Assembly: GCA_026874595.1 (NCBI GenBank)
Contig: CM049320.1
Location: forward strand, 39,682,714 to 39,746,713
Direction of reading: 5' to 3'
DNA from: Sipunculus nudus
Taxonomy: Eukaryota > Annelida > Sipuncula > Golfingiida > Sipunculidae
Length of the DNA: 64,000 nt
The notes below the pieces were generated by a model. It ran no database searches and had not been told where the DNA came from. It worked only from the letters and a program-made list of their open reading frames with translations. The position numbers and the translations under genes were made by a program. This document shows positions 1-12,220 of this stretch, piece after piece (the stretch's first letter is position 1; each line of letters starts with the position of its first letter).

Positions 1-3000
1 GCAGTCTTGACACTTTTTATGGTAGCAAATAGCTGCTATTTGCGCTTGCGACTCATGTGGGCCTCTCTGTCAGGCTGTTCTCATTTCCACTCCCCCTGGC
101 GGCAGTCTTGGCAACTGTTAAGGAAGCAAATAGCTGCTATTTGCGCGTGCGATTCATGGGGCCCCCTCTGGCCGCTGTCACATCCACTCCCCCTGGCGGC
201 AGTCTTAACACTCAATGTGATGCTACTATTATTTTACTCCCTCCTATTTTTTTAGGGTAGCAAATAGCTGCTATTTGCGCGTGCGATTGATAGGGCCCCT
301 GTGGCAGTCCTGTCTCTTGTCCACTCCCTCTGGCGGCAATCTAAACTCTCAATGCGATGCTACCAGAAATTTTACCCAGTCTTAAATTTTTTAGGGTAGC
401 AAATAGCTGCTATTTGCGCGAGCGATTCATGGGGGCCCCTCTGTCTGCCTGCTCTCATGTACACTCCCCCTGGCGGCAGTCTTAACACTCAATGCGATGT
501 TACTATATATTTAACCCCTCCTAAATTTTTTAGGGTAGCAAATAGCTGCTATTTGCGCGAGCGATTCATGGGGGCCCCTCTGTCTGCCTGCTCTCATGTA
601 CACTCCCCCTGGCGGCAGTCTTAACACTCAATGCGATGTTACTATATATTTAACCCCTCCTAAAATTTTTAGGGTAGCAAATAGCAGCTATTTGCGCGTG
701 CGATTCATGGGGCCCCTGTGGCAGTCCTGTCTCATGTCCACTCTCCCTGGCGGCAGTCATAACGCTCAATGCAATGCTACTATAAATTTTACCCCCTCCT
801 AATTTTTTAGGGTAGCAAATAGCTGCTATTTGCGCGTGCGACTCATGGGGGCCCCTCTGTCTGTCCACTCTTATGTCCACTCCCCCTGGTGGCAGTCTTG
901 ACATATTTTATGGTAGCAAATAACTGCTATTTGCGCTTCCGACTCGTGGTGACCCCTCTGCCAGGCCGCTGAGATCTCCTCTCCCCCTGGCGGAGTCTTC
1001 ACAACTTTTATGGTAGCAAATAGCTGCTATTTGCGCGTGCGATTCATTTGGGCCCCTGTGGCAGGCTTTGAGATCTCCACTCTCCCTGGTGGCAATCTTA
1101 ACTCTCAATGCGATGCTACCAAAAATTTTACCCCCTCCTAAATTTTTAGGGTAGCAAATAGCTGCTATTTGCGCGTGCGATTCATAGGGACATCTGTGGC
1201 AGTCCTGTCTCTTGTCCACTCCCTCTGGCGGCAATCTAAACTCTCAATGCGATGCTACCAGAAATTTAACCCCCTCCTAAATTTTTTAGGGTAGCAAATA
1301 GCTGCTATTTGCGCGTGCGATTAATGGGGCCCTTCTGTCTGCCCGCTCTCATGTACAATCCCCCTGGCGGCAGTCTTAACACTCAATGCGATCCTACTAC
1401 ATATTTAACCCCTCCTAAATTTTTTAAGGTAGCAAATAGCTGCTATTTGCGCGTGCGATTCATGGGGCCCCTGTGGTAGTCCTGTCTCTAGTCCACTCCC
1501 ACTGGCGGCACTGAGGTCCACTCCCCCTGGCGGCAATCTTAACTCTCAATGCGATGCTCCCAGAAATTTTACACCCTCCTAAATTTTTTAGAGTCGCAAA
1601 TAGCTGCTATTTGCGCTTGCGATTCATGGGGCCCCTCTGTCTGCCAGATCTCATGTACACTCCCCCTGGCGGCAGTCTTAACACTCAATGCGATGCTACT
1701 ATATATTGAACCCCTCCTAAATTTTTTAGGGTAGCAAATAGCAGCTATTTGCGCGTGCGATTCATGGGGCCCCTGTGGCAGTCCTGTCTCTAGTCCACTC
1801 CCCCTTGCGGCAATCTTAACTCTCAATGCGATGCTACCAGAAATTTTACACCCTCCTAAATTTTTTAGGGTAGCAAATAGCTGCTATTTGCGCGTGCGAT
1901 TCATGGGGCCCTTCTGTCTGCCCGCTCTCATGTACACTCCCCCTGGCGGCAGTCTTAACACTCAATGCGATGCTACTATATATTTAACCCCTCCTAAATT
2001 TTTTAGGGTAGCAAATAGCTGCTATTTGCGCGTGCGATTCATGGGGCCCCTGTGGTAGTCCTGTCTCTAGTCCACTCCCCCTGGCGGCAATCATAACTCT
2101 CAATGCGATGCTACCAGAAATTTACCCCTCCTAATTTTTTAGGGTCGCAAATAGCTGCTATTTGCGCTTGCGATTCTTGGGGCTCCTCTGTCTGCCCGCT
2201 CTCATGTACACTCCCCCTGGCGGCAGTCTTAACACTCAATGCGATGCTACTATATATTGAACCCCTCCTAAATTTTTTAGGGTAGCAAATAGCAGCTATT
2301 TGCGCGTGCGATTCATGGGGGCCCCTCTGCCTGCCCGCACTCATGTCCACTCCCCCTGGCGGCAGTCATAACGCTCAATGCAATGCTACTATAAATTTTA
2401 CCCCCTCCTAATTTTTTAGGGTAGCAAATAGCTGCTATTTGCGCGTGCGATTATGGGGGCCCCTCTGTCTGTCCACTCTCATGTCCACACCCCCTGGTGG
2501 CAGTCTTGACATATTTTGTGGTAGCAAATAGCTGCTATTTGCGCTTGCGACTCCTGGGGACCCCTCTGCCAGGCCGCTGAGATCTCCTCTCCCCCTGGCG
2601 ACAGTCTTCACAACTTTTATGGTAGCTAATAGCTGCTATTTGCGCGTGCAATTCATTGGGCCGCTGTGGCAGGCTTTGAGATCTCCACTCCCCATGGTGG
2701 CAGTCTTAACACTCCATGCGCTGCTACTATTATTTTACTTCCTCCTAATTTTTAGGGTAGCAAATAGCTGCTATTTGCGCGTGCGATTCATAGGGCCTCT
2801 GTGGCAGTCCTGTCTCTTGTCCACTCCCTCTGGCGGCAATCTTAACTCTCAATGCGATGCTACCAGAAATTTTACCCCCTCCTCAATTTTTTAGGGTAGC
2901 AAATAGCTGCTATTTGCGCGTGCGATTCATGGGGGCCCCTCTGTCTGCCCGCACTCATGTCCACTCCCCCTGGCGGCAATCTTAACTCTCAATGCGATGC

Positions 3001-3176
3001 TACCAGAAATTTTACCCCCTCCTAAATTTTTGGGTCGCAAATAGCTGCTATTTGCGTGTGCGATTCATGGGGCCCCAGTGGCTGGCCGCTCTCATTTCAC
3101 TCCCCCTGCCGGCAACCTTAACATTAATGCGATGCTTCTATAAATTTTATCCCCTCCCAATTTTTTGTAGGGTACT
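1..3176. repeat. Dyad-bearing satellite array, 24 monomers
   Basis: Each monomer carries the 19-bp imperfect palindrome GCAAATAGCTGCTATTTGC (8-bp arms, 3-nt centre), followed by a GGGGCCCC-rich stretch, a CCACTCCCCCTGGCGGCA block and a CTCCTAAATTTTTTAGGG block. Dyads start at 25, 126, 260, 399, 538, 677, 815, 916, 1016, 1154, 1294, 1432, 1596, 1734, 1873, 2011, 2147, 2285, 2424, 2524, 2625, 2760, 2899 and 3037. Spacing falls in two classes, 100-101 bp and 134-140 bp, plus one of 164 bp caused by a small internal duplication near 1495-1540. Short monomers come in pairs, followed by a distinctive TTGTCCACTCCCTCTGGCGG monomer (260, 1154, 2760), so there is higher-order order. The last monomer is cut near 3176; the array continues beyond the left edge. 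Long reading frames here are by-products of a 138-bp (46-codon) period. It could be a free satellite or the core repeats of a Helitron-like element; no ends are visible. Confidence 0.95.
1432..1595. repeat. 164-bp variant satellite monomer
   Basis: This monomer is about 26 bp longer than its neighbours because the GTCCACTCCC-CTGGCGGCA block occurs twice in a row (about 1490-1540). It is the only monomer of this length in the array and looks like a local slippage or unequal-exchange product. Confidence 0.8.
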
Positions 3177-3779
3177 ACAGGCTGCCAAAGCTTCCAGCAA
3201 CCCCCCCCCCCCCCGGCACTAATGAGAAACTGCCTGCGAAAAATCGAAAAGTCCCATAAGCTTAACTACAGGCCACTACCGAAAACCGACAGTTCCCCGC
3301 CTATCTCGCTTACTTGCACATTATCAAGGAACCAATATTTTTGAAGTTATGCACAGTAGTCGCATTCATTGTGATTCTAGTCAAATGAAAGTGTCATTTG
3401 CTGGCTAAGGTTTGTCTGTTTTGTCATACATTGAATGGTTTAACAGTTTTTACTGCAATATTTCTTCCTTTCTACCTTTTGATTTCCCTTTATTTACATA
3501 ATCAACAAATGTAATTGGTTTCAAGAGGTGATGGGTGCAATACACTAATTTGTCAAAATCTGGAATAAAATTATGATTGAACTTGAAATGTCCGTAAACA
3601 CTAATCATTTGAATATTTGAGACGTACGTACAGGTAACTAGAATTTACGATCAGCAATCACATAAACCTCTGTTAGTGCAATTGGGAAATATCTAATGCA
3701 TATATCGGACTGTGCTGACATTAGTATATATATATAACTTTTAAGTATTTGAGCCTTATGTCTGTTACAATGTAATGAT

Positions 3780-3885
3780 ATGGACAGTCGAGTGGTAAAA
3801 TCTCCACTGGCGCCCCAGGTTCGACATCGTTCTATTAGCGTGGGTTGTTATGGCCCATCCAAGGAGGATGGATTTCTCCCTGTTT
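3780..3885 (+). repeat. Possible tRNA-derived SINE head
   Basis: A box-A-like CAGTCGAGTGGT (3785-3796) is followed by a box-B-like GGTTCGACATC (3818-3828), the order of an internal RNA polymerase III promoter. The spacing is about 10 nt shorter than in a standard tRNA, and no acceptor stem is recognisable, so this would be a degenerate SINE rather than a tRNA gene. Chance occurrence is possible. Confidence 0.3.
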
Positions 3886-4647
3886 TTCCACCCCTTTATA
3901 TATACCACCGAACGCTACCATCCGAGTCATGGTGAGTGACTTGTTATAGTGATTATAACTAGCTATACAATCCAAATAAACTATATTTATTAATAAAATA
4001 AATAAGACAAGCCATATTATATAAAGTTTATATTGCTTATAACTTTTATACATGACTGAATGCGTGCGTGGCAGGACACAGAACTGTGTAGGAAGCTCAC
4101 ACCTGTCAGTTGTATAGATTCTGCCTATTGTGAGTATCTACTATCTTGTGCTAAATGTGCCTTTTTCATCAGAACACCTATCGGTTAAACTTGATAAAAT
4201 TGTTGAATCCTGCACTTTTCAATGAAAGTGTTATTTGCTCGGGTATGTTTTATTATATTTTTTATATACCGGATTTCCTCTGTTTGATACCCTGTACTTA
4301 TATGCTAACGACTTGCACAGGTGATAGGTGAAAGAAACTAAGCCAATCATTTCTTTTCAAATTGTGAGCTTGATATAGCTGAAAAAATAGTTAGGACTTT
4401 TCAAAATCTACAAACATGAAATTGAATTTTACGTTCAACTTAACATTCATGTAAACCTTTATTAGTTAAAAAATATCAAAAATATAAAATCGTTGTGCTG
4501 AAATCAAATATACATGTACTAATTACATGTATTTGAAAACTTACGTGGATTACTAATTTTGTGATATGGTGGTGATGCAGACTTCAGACTGTGTGCTCGT
4601 ATGAAAAAAGAACAAGTGTCCGTAAATTATTTGTAAAACATTTGTAA

Positions 4648-4782
4648 ATGCATGTAGTACATGCATGTATTGTTGGAAATATTCACCACATGTATAAGTC
4701 GGTGCTGCCAATGTTCAAGCTAACCGATCTTTCTTGGATGGATGCTAATCGAATGAAAGATCTAGAGCAAATTGCAAGATAG
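4648..4782 (+). CDS. Small ORF, 45 codons, unknown
   Basis: An ATG at 4648 opens a frame closed by TAG at 4780-4782. The C-terminal part, beginning MYKSVLPMFKLTDL and ending in a basic/acidic helix-like stretch, has a more protein-like composition than surrounding frames. There is no homologue I recognise, no second copy in the window and no visible splice or promoter context. It may be chance. Confidence 0.12.
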   Translation: MHVVHACIVGNIHHMYKSVLPMFKLTDLSWMDANRMKDLEQIAR

Positions 4783-7168
4783 AAAGTCAAATTCACAAAA
4801 CAAGGTTGAATAATTTAATGCACCAATAGGTTTATAGACATGCATTCTATTTCCATCATCTTTATCCCCTCAAAATTTAGAACAAAGTTTGGTTTTAGTT
4901 ATCATCGACTTAATAAGTGATTGTAACGTTCCCCATGCTTTCAAATTCTGAGCTCTGGCAAAGTTTAAACAGGTACACTTTCCTTTTATGTCAGTTTTAT
5001 GCCCAAGTGCAGAATGCGTGGGAAACTTGTATTTCATACCACTCGCTTCTTCGAGTGAACATGCATTTATGAGAATCGACTATTTCTGAATATTACAACT
5101 GAACAGAACAGTTAATTACATCAAGTTTTGTAATATGGCCAGCAATATTATATTACCTTTGCCTATATATATCCGTATTAGATTTGGTAGGAAATGAGTG
5201 TCTTTCTTCTGATAAAACACACACAATTCCAAATTCCTAAATATTGGTACTTTTTTTTAAATGTAGGTGCAAGGGTCAATTCGATCACATTTTTGCATCT
5301 TGTACATCTGGTGATAGTAGGGCGCCGTTATTTCCGAATGCCGAATTTCCGAAAAATCGTTTTTCCGAAATTAAAAATCGGGAACCGGGAATTTATTCGT
5401 TTCTACTATATATGTTTCAAGCATGTTAATGTTTCAAATGATTTTAATAATTGCGAGTCAAGGGCCTGCAATCAGGTGTGTAAGCCCAGTGGTGACCATA
5501 ATTAATTAGTTCTGGGCCGATGTTGTCGCCTGGCAAAGGTGTGAAAACTACAGCTATTCTCGTAACGCTATAGACTCCCTCGCAATACCCTAGAAAAGAC
5601 GCTGAGCAGTTTATCGAAGAGCACATCATTTAAGATACCCCTTGCGACCAGACAGGAAACAAAAATACTACACTAACATGAAACTGTAATTGTTGGGGAC
5701 CTGTGGTCAAAAATGATCATGACTAGATAGAAATTTCTTTGGCAGTCATCAGAGTTATGTTTATGAGATATCTAAACACATACAGTGGCTCCTACAATTT
5801 TAATCATGTGAAAAGACTTATTAACCCAAGCAGGATAAGATCTTTGGCACTATATACGTACACTACACCTGGCGTTTTAACAGTTAAGAATGCAACATAT
5901 ACTTATATGTTATTATACCTGTACATTTATATACAGGAATAAATCATCATGTCCATGTTAACAGTTTTCCTGCAAATTTTATCAATAAATGCTAAAGTTT
6001 TGCAGTTAAGCGCGATGTATGGGAATTTCATAACATTGGTGTATGTATACTTGAAGCTATAAATAACAAGCAACTCATTGCTATTGAAAAATCAATGGAC
6101 ATGCTTTATTGATTAGTATCATCATTTCGTCAAACAACACATAAAAATGACTAAAAATGTTCTATCATTTAACACCTGCAAAATGTCAGTACCCTAGATT
6201 GATGTTAATCTTTATTTCCTGCGATATATTCGAAGAGAATCATACAAATACAAGATGTATATATAAAAGAGTATATATAATTAAACAGCATTTTAATTCA
6301 TGGAACTGGTACACAAAGGAATATCGTAGATATAAAAGACTTGAAAGTTTGCTAATTTTAACCGAATTATTGCTTGAGGAAAAGTCACCAGCCAATAGAA
6401 TTTTTGCGATAGTTTTATGTACTGCATATTTATGTAATTCATAGTATGTTTCATACTATTTGAGAATTTCAACAACATCAAAATGAAACATTAAAGGTGC
6501 CAAGGAGCCAACAAAATTGCCGAACAGTACATCAAGTTATTCCACAATTGTAATCCATAGGTGATAGCTGTATATAATCCCTCTCATCTCCGTCATTACT
6601 CAGTTTGGGCCTTCAACATTTTCTGGATCTGACCCGTCCAGTTTCAAATCTTCAGAAAATCCCGTGATGGTTACGATGAAAACAATTTAACGATCATTAT
6701 TCAATAGTTTCCGAAAATTTGACCCCCGAAGCATTTCATGGTCTTATTTATTAATTATCATATCATTATATTCGTGGTCACACATGCTATAAACAATTCT
6801 CTGTGTATAAATTATCTCTTTTGTTAAATTCCCGTTGTACTCTCTTATTAGTTTATATCATTAAAGCGCATTATGAAGACAACTGATGGAATTGTTACCT
6901 GTTACTCTTTGCCTCGCATTTTGAATTCCATGGCCGCTTAAAAAAAACCAAAAACTAAATGGGAATAATGCAGCTTAGTACTCACAACTCCTTATGTTCC
7001 ATAGTTGCAAAATGAGTCTGAAGTGTAAATATAAAAATCAATCTGAAACTTTACATTTTTTACGCGTTTTAAAATTGAAATAATTTTGATGTAAAAAAGT
7101 ACAGTGCGAGTGAAACAGATATCATATAGAGTTCAACCATAAAAATAAAATAAAAGCTGGGGGAGCTC

Positions 7169-7187
7169 GGGGGGGGGGGGGGGGGGG
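7169..7187. repeat. G19 homopolymer tract
   Basis: Nineteen consecutive G. The orthologous place in unit 2 (about 17339-17350) has a shorter G-run, and unit 3 has lost it. Able to form G-rich secondary structure; sequencing length is unreliable. Confidence 0.9.
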
Positions 7188-7539
7188 TCGAGTTCGGGGT
7201 GGGGATGAGAGGGGGTAGCCGGGACTCCCCTTGCCCTATTGTCCGTCTTCATCGCATGTATTCGTTCCTGAGCCTGTCCAATCTGGAAATGTTTCCGCCT
7301 GGCCTGTGTGTTATTCTTCTCGATGCTTTTCGATTGTTGATTTGTCAGTCAGGATGGTTGATATAGATGTGCTGCTTGCCTCTCTTGTATTGCGCCCCAT
7401 GCCACATATGACAAACTACTAATTAAGTCATATTTCGCGGGCAGGAAGGTAAACCTCCTTTTCTTAGTTAAGGAGGCTCGTTCAGAATAATGGTCTCAAT
7501 ACAGGTTTGATTTATATAGTATTGAATCAAAACAGCCTT

Positions 7540-8690
7540 GCAGGATGTAAAATCATTTACGGGGAGCAAGTTGAAAAAAGGGCGAACAAAAGAAATTGTT
7601 AACGAAAATTAGTGGAACCAGCTAACGAAGTTTGCCTTGCAGAGATTGTCTCTCAGAGCACGGATTTCTTAGAGTCAGATAATTTGTTTTCCAGAACCAT
7701 TAGGAGGATTACAAGCGTTGTACATTAGTTAGCGGATAAACTCAAGTTCCATCAGATGTGGAAGTAAATTAATTGATGTAAGACTTAAGAACTCTCCATG
7801 GCGACCCAGTTCCTTACAGAAAAGGCGAGACTAGCTTTTCTTTAGTCATTCATAGACTGTTTTACAGGTAATTATGATAAAGTAGGCAGTCAAAAACAGT
7901 TGCGCTCTAATGTTAAAGCCCTCATCAAAGACGAGTTTACTCCTTGCTCTCAGAAATGCACATTTTTGAAGGACATACCTGGATGTCAAGACAGAAGATT
8001 ATTGGTCTAACAGTAAGGTTTTTCACCCTGTTTGGCTGCTAAAAATGTATTTGGTCAGAAATATTGGTTAAATTTTAGGTTACCATAGTGATTGCTCCAG
8101 ACTTCCCTGTATATTTCATCGTAACATTCTAGGGTAGCAGATATAATTCGTACTCATCTTATTTTCAAGGTGCAAAATCATGACTTAATTTCAGGGTTTT
8201 ATGCAGATTTACCAAGGACCTGGCACATGGTAGTTGTGGTTAGAATGTATATGTATACTAGAAAAGCTACAGATTGGTCAGCTTTACGTCAAGTGAAAAC
8301 GTTCTTGTAGTCTATGGGGCGTTATAAAAATTACGAAAAAATATATAACCTCAAAGCGCTTTACAGAGCGGTCATCGTATAAGGATGTAAAGGCACTATG
8401 ACGCTTAGATGGCTGGTCGTAGACTCTCTAATGTCAGAGAGCCGAAATACCGCTAGTATACATGATTCTCCCACTAACCGTAGACCTACGATTACCTCTT
8501 GTTGGTTATACACAACTAGCTGATGTAAACGCCATTGACGTAAGATAAACCGGTTTGCTAGATAAAGATGCACTAGTGTGCACGGTTTCTGAAACCTTTT
8601 TCGAACAACATTTTTCGACTTCCGATCTAGCAACGGTTGACAAAATCGTTGATTGGAGACAGGTGGATTGGCAAGAAATCGATTATCTGG
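7540..8690. other. Segment present only in unit 1
   Basis: Flanking sequence (CTCAATACAGGT before, ATCCAGAGTTGCATTC after) is contiguous in unit 2 at 17665-17745, so about 1.15 kb is either inserted here or deleted there. No terminal repeats or target-site duplication are visible, which favours deletion in unit 2. Opposite-strand ORFs overlap at 8361-8732 and 8555-8917 but neither resembles a known protein. Confidence 0.6.
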
Positions 8691-8916
8691 TAATTGTGCC
8701 TGTTGTAATAATTCATCCAGAGTTGCATTCAATTCACGGATATTCTGTTCCTGTTTTAGTTATGAAAGCCGAAAAATGTTCTACACTCTTTCTTAAAAGC
8801 AAGAGATTTTGTTCAGCGATAACCCCCCCCCCCAAAAAAAAAAAACCCAAGAGATTCAGTTCAGCCATCATAACTCATTTGATATTCATCTTAAACCCCA
8901 TAAAGTGTATATTGTA

Positions 8917-8947
8917 AACATTATAAACATTATAAACATTATAAAGT
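8917..8947. repeat. Short tandem repeat of AAACATTAT
   Basis: Three head-to-tail copies of an 11-bp AAACATTATAA-like unit. It is a simple minisatellite with no further context. Confidence 0.7.
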
Positions 8948-11900
8948 TTTACTCCTGATAGAATATATATCGATTGAGTTACTTTCATATGTAATAATTT
9001 TAAAATTATCCAAACAGAATCCTCTTTTTCAAATGCCACAGTCCTACCTTCCAGTAACATCTGGAGAATGTTGATAGTTTTGTATGAATCTACATAACAA
9101 TATCTTCAGATGAATTTTTGTTTGATCATTTATCTTAATTTTCTCGTCTTCACATTTCACTTTCTAAATTTGTCCCAAAAACATACCTTTCCAAAGAAAT
9201 CGTTTCATTACTTATTCAAATTAAATGCAAAGAAAAAAAAAATTTTAGGATACAAATTTTTTTCATGCGTACGCCAAAACCAGAATGCTTTAGCAAATGA
9301 AGTTTTTGAGAAATATTGATTTAAAGTTAAGGAATGTGAGTGCTATCCTATTCTGAAAAAAATGGCATATACCTAATACTGAGATTGGATTTGCGACTTT
9401 GATGGAACATTGTTCATCGAATTACTTATAATAATATATCAGTTTGATAGATTTCATTAAACTTGGTTGCTTTAAAAGCTAACTTTAATGCCCGAGTTCA
9501 TACGTGACAGATGACAGCCACGTGGCTAACGTGCATGTAGGTGGATAGAGTGACCACGAATCAAAGATTGCATTGCACGTGCCGGCTATCAGGTGTGAAA
9601 GGGAATTGGTCGGGCAGCGGCAAACACATACGCTCTCGAGTCGCCCTCTTGTCACACCGTCTTACTGACAAGCTCAACAACTAAATTGATCAATTAACAG
9701 TTGTTTACTAAGTACAAACATGCAATCTTTCATTCATTGTGCCATCAAGCATCAGAGAAATGAACACGTGTTTGTTTCTATGACTAGAAACGTCACATGA
9801 GCATGTATTGTTACATGCTTGTCATTGTTACTAAGTATATACAAACATTTACAAATCTACGAATATACAAACATTAAGAAAGAAAAGTACAAATTATACA
9901 GTTCATTGACCCTCAAAACGTACCCGTAGGTGACCGCGCCGAGGCTATCCACATGTCTTATAGACAGGTCTCCGTGAACATACCCCGGGGCCGGAGGGGT
10001 ATCACTAAGCTTGCTCTTTTGAAGGGATTCCCGTGGTGTTTCTGTGACGACCCATTCTGTGCGTGTTCAGCAAAGTTTAAAAGTATAGCTGCGGTGGTTG
10101 TGTTATCGAATATATATTTGAAGTGAAAATTTTCTAAGTTCATAAATATTATAAAAACGTTCCTACAACTGCTGTAAAAAACTTTCTCCTGTCCCCTGGA
10201 ATTTGCTTACTCAGTTTTGGCGCATCGGGTTACACCAAATTAACCCTGACGACATCAACGGACGATGACTACCTAATAGTTAGCTATTGTATTTGGCATG
10301 ATAATCGCATGTGTGTACACTAACTGTAGGGCGATTAGGTCGCCCCAGCAATAAAGATATGTTCCCGCTCTTCTCACTGCCCCATTGACTGTACATTCGT
10401 CAGGCAGCTTGGTCCAGGGTGGCTCGCTTGCCCAATCACTAATCACTGTCTCTGTTTATATACAACCTCCCAGTACGTGCGCTTAGTGGTGAATTAATAA
10501 ATCCAGTTTTATAAACAACTGAACAAATTGACAAATTCGAAGCTTTTGCATAAGGGTTGATATTAAAGTGATCCAACGGTATACCATATCTTAAAAATCC
10601 GGCAATATTGAGGCTTTCAAACGATTATGATACCTTAAGACTGAGAGCCTGTAAAATGCGATAGGACAGACAGACTATACTGCCAAGCCTGTACAGATTT
10701 TCCCATTCAGTAAGGTAATAGTAAATGCCATTTTCAAACATGCAGCGGACAAATACTTTGCGCCAGCTTTCGCGCAAAATCCAGAAAATTCACTCCATGT
10801 GTAGGAGTTCACCAGAACAACTTATTCATATCATGTCTCAGAAATTGTCATCACTCCCGGAAACTTCCTCCAATCTTACATACAAGTCTTTAACATATCT
10901 TTGGCTTTTGTCTGCTAGCTTTCACCCGCCGCTAACAGCTTCAAATTCACAAATACAAAGTCCACAAAACTTCTAATGCCCTCCTCGGCCTCTCCTGGGA
11001 CCAATACGCGGCACTTGAAATAACACCCCGTCTGGTGCAAATCTGCATCTCACAACACGACTGGCTGCAAACGATTCTACACTGATCTTTTCGGCCTTGG
11101 AACCGCTTTTATATATACCGTGCTTTTTCGATTATAACAGCAGAATTCTCCCGCTGGACAACAGGGGCGTGGCTACAGGAAACTAGATGCCAGTCATAAA
11201 GCTCCCCCCCCCAACACACTCCTGCAGTTCATGGCACATTATGTAAAAACTAAAGGGTGTAATAGTTTTCAGATTTCAATTCATACATCCTAGGACTTCT
11301 GCGTTCACGATGGTTTGATATCTACATGTGATCAACCTGATTGACTTGTCATCTTCCAGTGAGTGATATACTGTTTCAGTTGTGTAAATCAAAGAAATAG
11401 GGTAAACAGAAAAGCTAAGCAACTGATTAGGTCATTATATCTATTTCCAAGCAATAAATGAAAAGTAATATACAAAATACGTATCATTTTCGAAAAATAT
11501 ATTATTACTATTTTATGTCATTATGAATCTGAATGGCAGAAACTAATGTCAATACTTTGTTTTAAAATAAGAGTCCGAATAAAATAAAAAGTGTGACTGG
11601 TGGGTGCAATATTATAAGTATAGCAACTTGCGTATGTATAAAACTGAGAACAATATCGAAGCAGTTTGAATGTATGACTGATCGATACGATACAACCGCA
11701 GTATATATGGGTTCATATGCTCAAGTGTCAAAACATCACACTTTGATACCTAAAAAAACCCCAAATATATTTCTACTGTTTCCTCACATAAAGAAGTGCT
11801 AACTAATGCAAACTGGCTTACATGTTGGATAAATTGACATAAAATGTTAATGTTGTGGACCTCTTGTCAAATATGATAATAACTTGTTAGAAATTATTCC

Positions 11901-12009
11901 ATCATTAGATCAGCACAAAATCTGCTCATGTGATTCTAAATGTCATCTCAAAATCTAGACATTGTGGTTCCTCTTGCATTATATTAAAGTGTGCTGAGGC
12001 AGAACGGCA

Positions 12010-12011
<2 letters not shown>

Positions 12012-12053
<42 letters not shown>
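12012..12053. repeat. (TA)n microsatellite
   Basis: About 21 uninterrupted TA dinucleotides within segmental unit 1. Confidence 0.95.
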
Positions 12054-12054
<1 letters not shown>

Positions 12055-12166
12055 TTGTCTTGTGCGAACTTGTCTTAACTAAATGTGAATGACACGGTCA
12101 AATAAATCAGTATGGACGCTCAATAAATATAACTAGCTGAATGGAACGCTCAGCACTAGCTCTGTG

Positions 12167-12170
<4 letters not shown>

Positions 12171-12217
<47 letters not shown>
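12171..12217. repeat. (AT)n microsatellite
   Basis: About 23 AT dinucleotides. The Y-rich frames in this stretch are repeat translations, not proteins. Confidence 0.95.

Positions 12218-12220
<3 letters not shown>

Larger units (their letters stand above)
3177..5630. other. Mostly unique non-coding stretch
   Basis: A C14-15 tract lies near 3200-3214 just past the satellite. The rest is AT-rich with no convincing exon. It holds a tRNA-like SINE head near 3784-3828, a 45-codon frame at 4648-4782 and repeated TTTCCGAA words near 5330-5375. No promoter or splice-site pair could be supported. Confidence 0.6.

Noticed and set aside
1-3200. Regularly spaced palindromic repeats resembling a CRISPR array, and several ORFs of 60-108 codons
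   Set aside because: Intervals of 80-120 bp are themselves repeated, not unique spacers, and the context is eukaryotic. The ORFs arise from a monomer period divisible by three and are on both strands.
5325-5390. Repeated TTTCCGAA words
   Set aside because: Only about 60 bp, irregular, and not found elsewhere in the window; no interpretation supported.
8361-8917. Overlapping ORFs on both strands (123 and 120 codons)
   Set aside because: They lie in a segment missing from unit 2, show no known motifs, and the plus one needs a TTG start and ends in a poly-C/poly-A tract.
9958-10143. Minus-strand ORF similar to the one at 18379-18627
   Set aside because: Similarity follows from segmental duplication; the C-terminal halves are in different frames because of a one-base indel near 9987, and there is no splice context.
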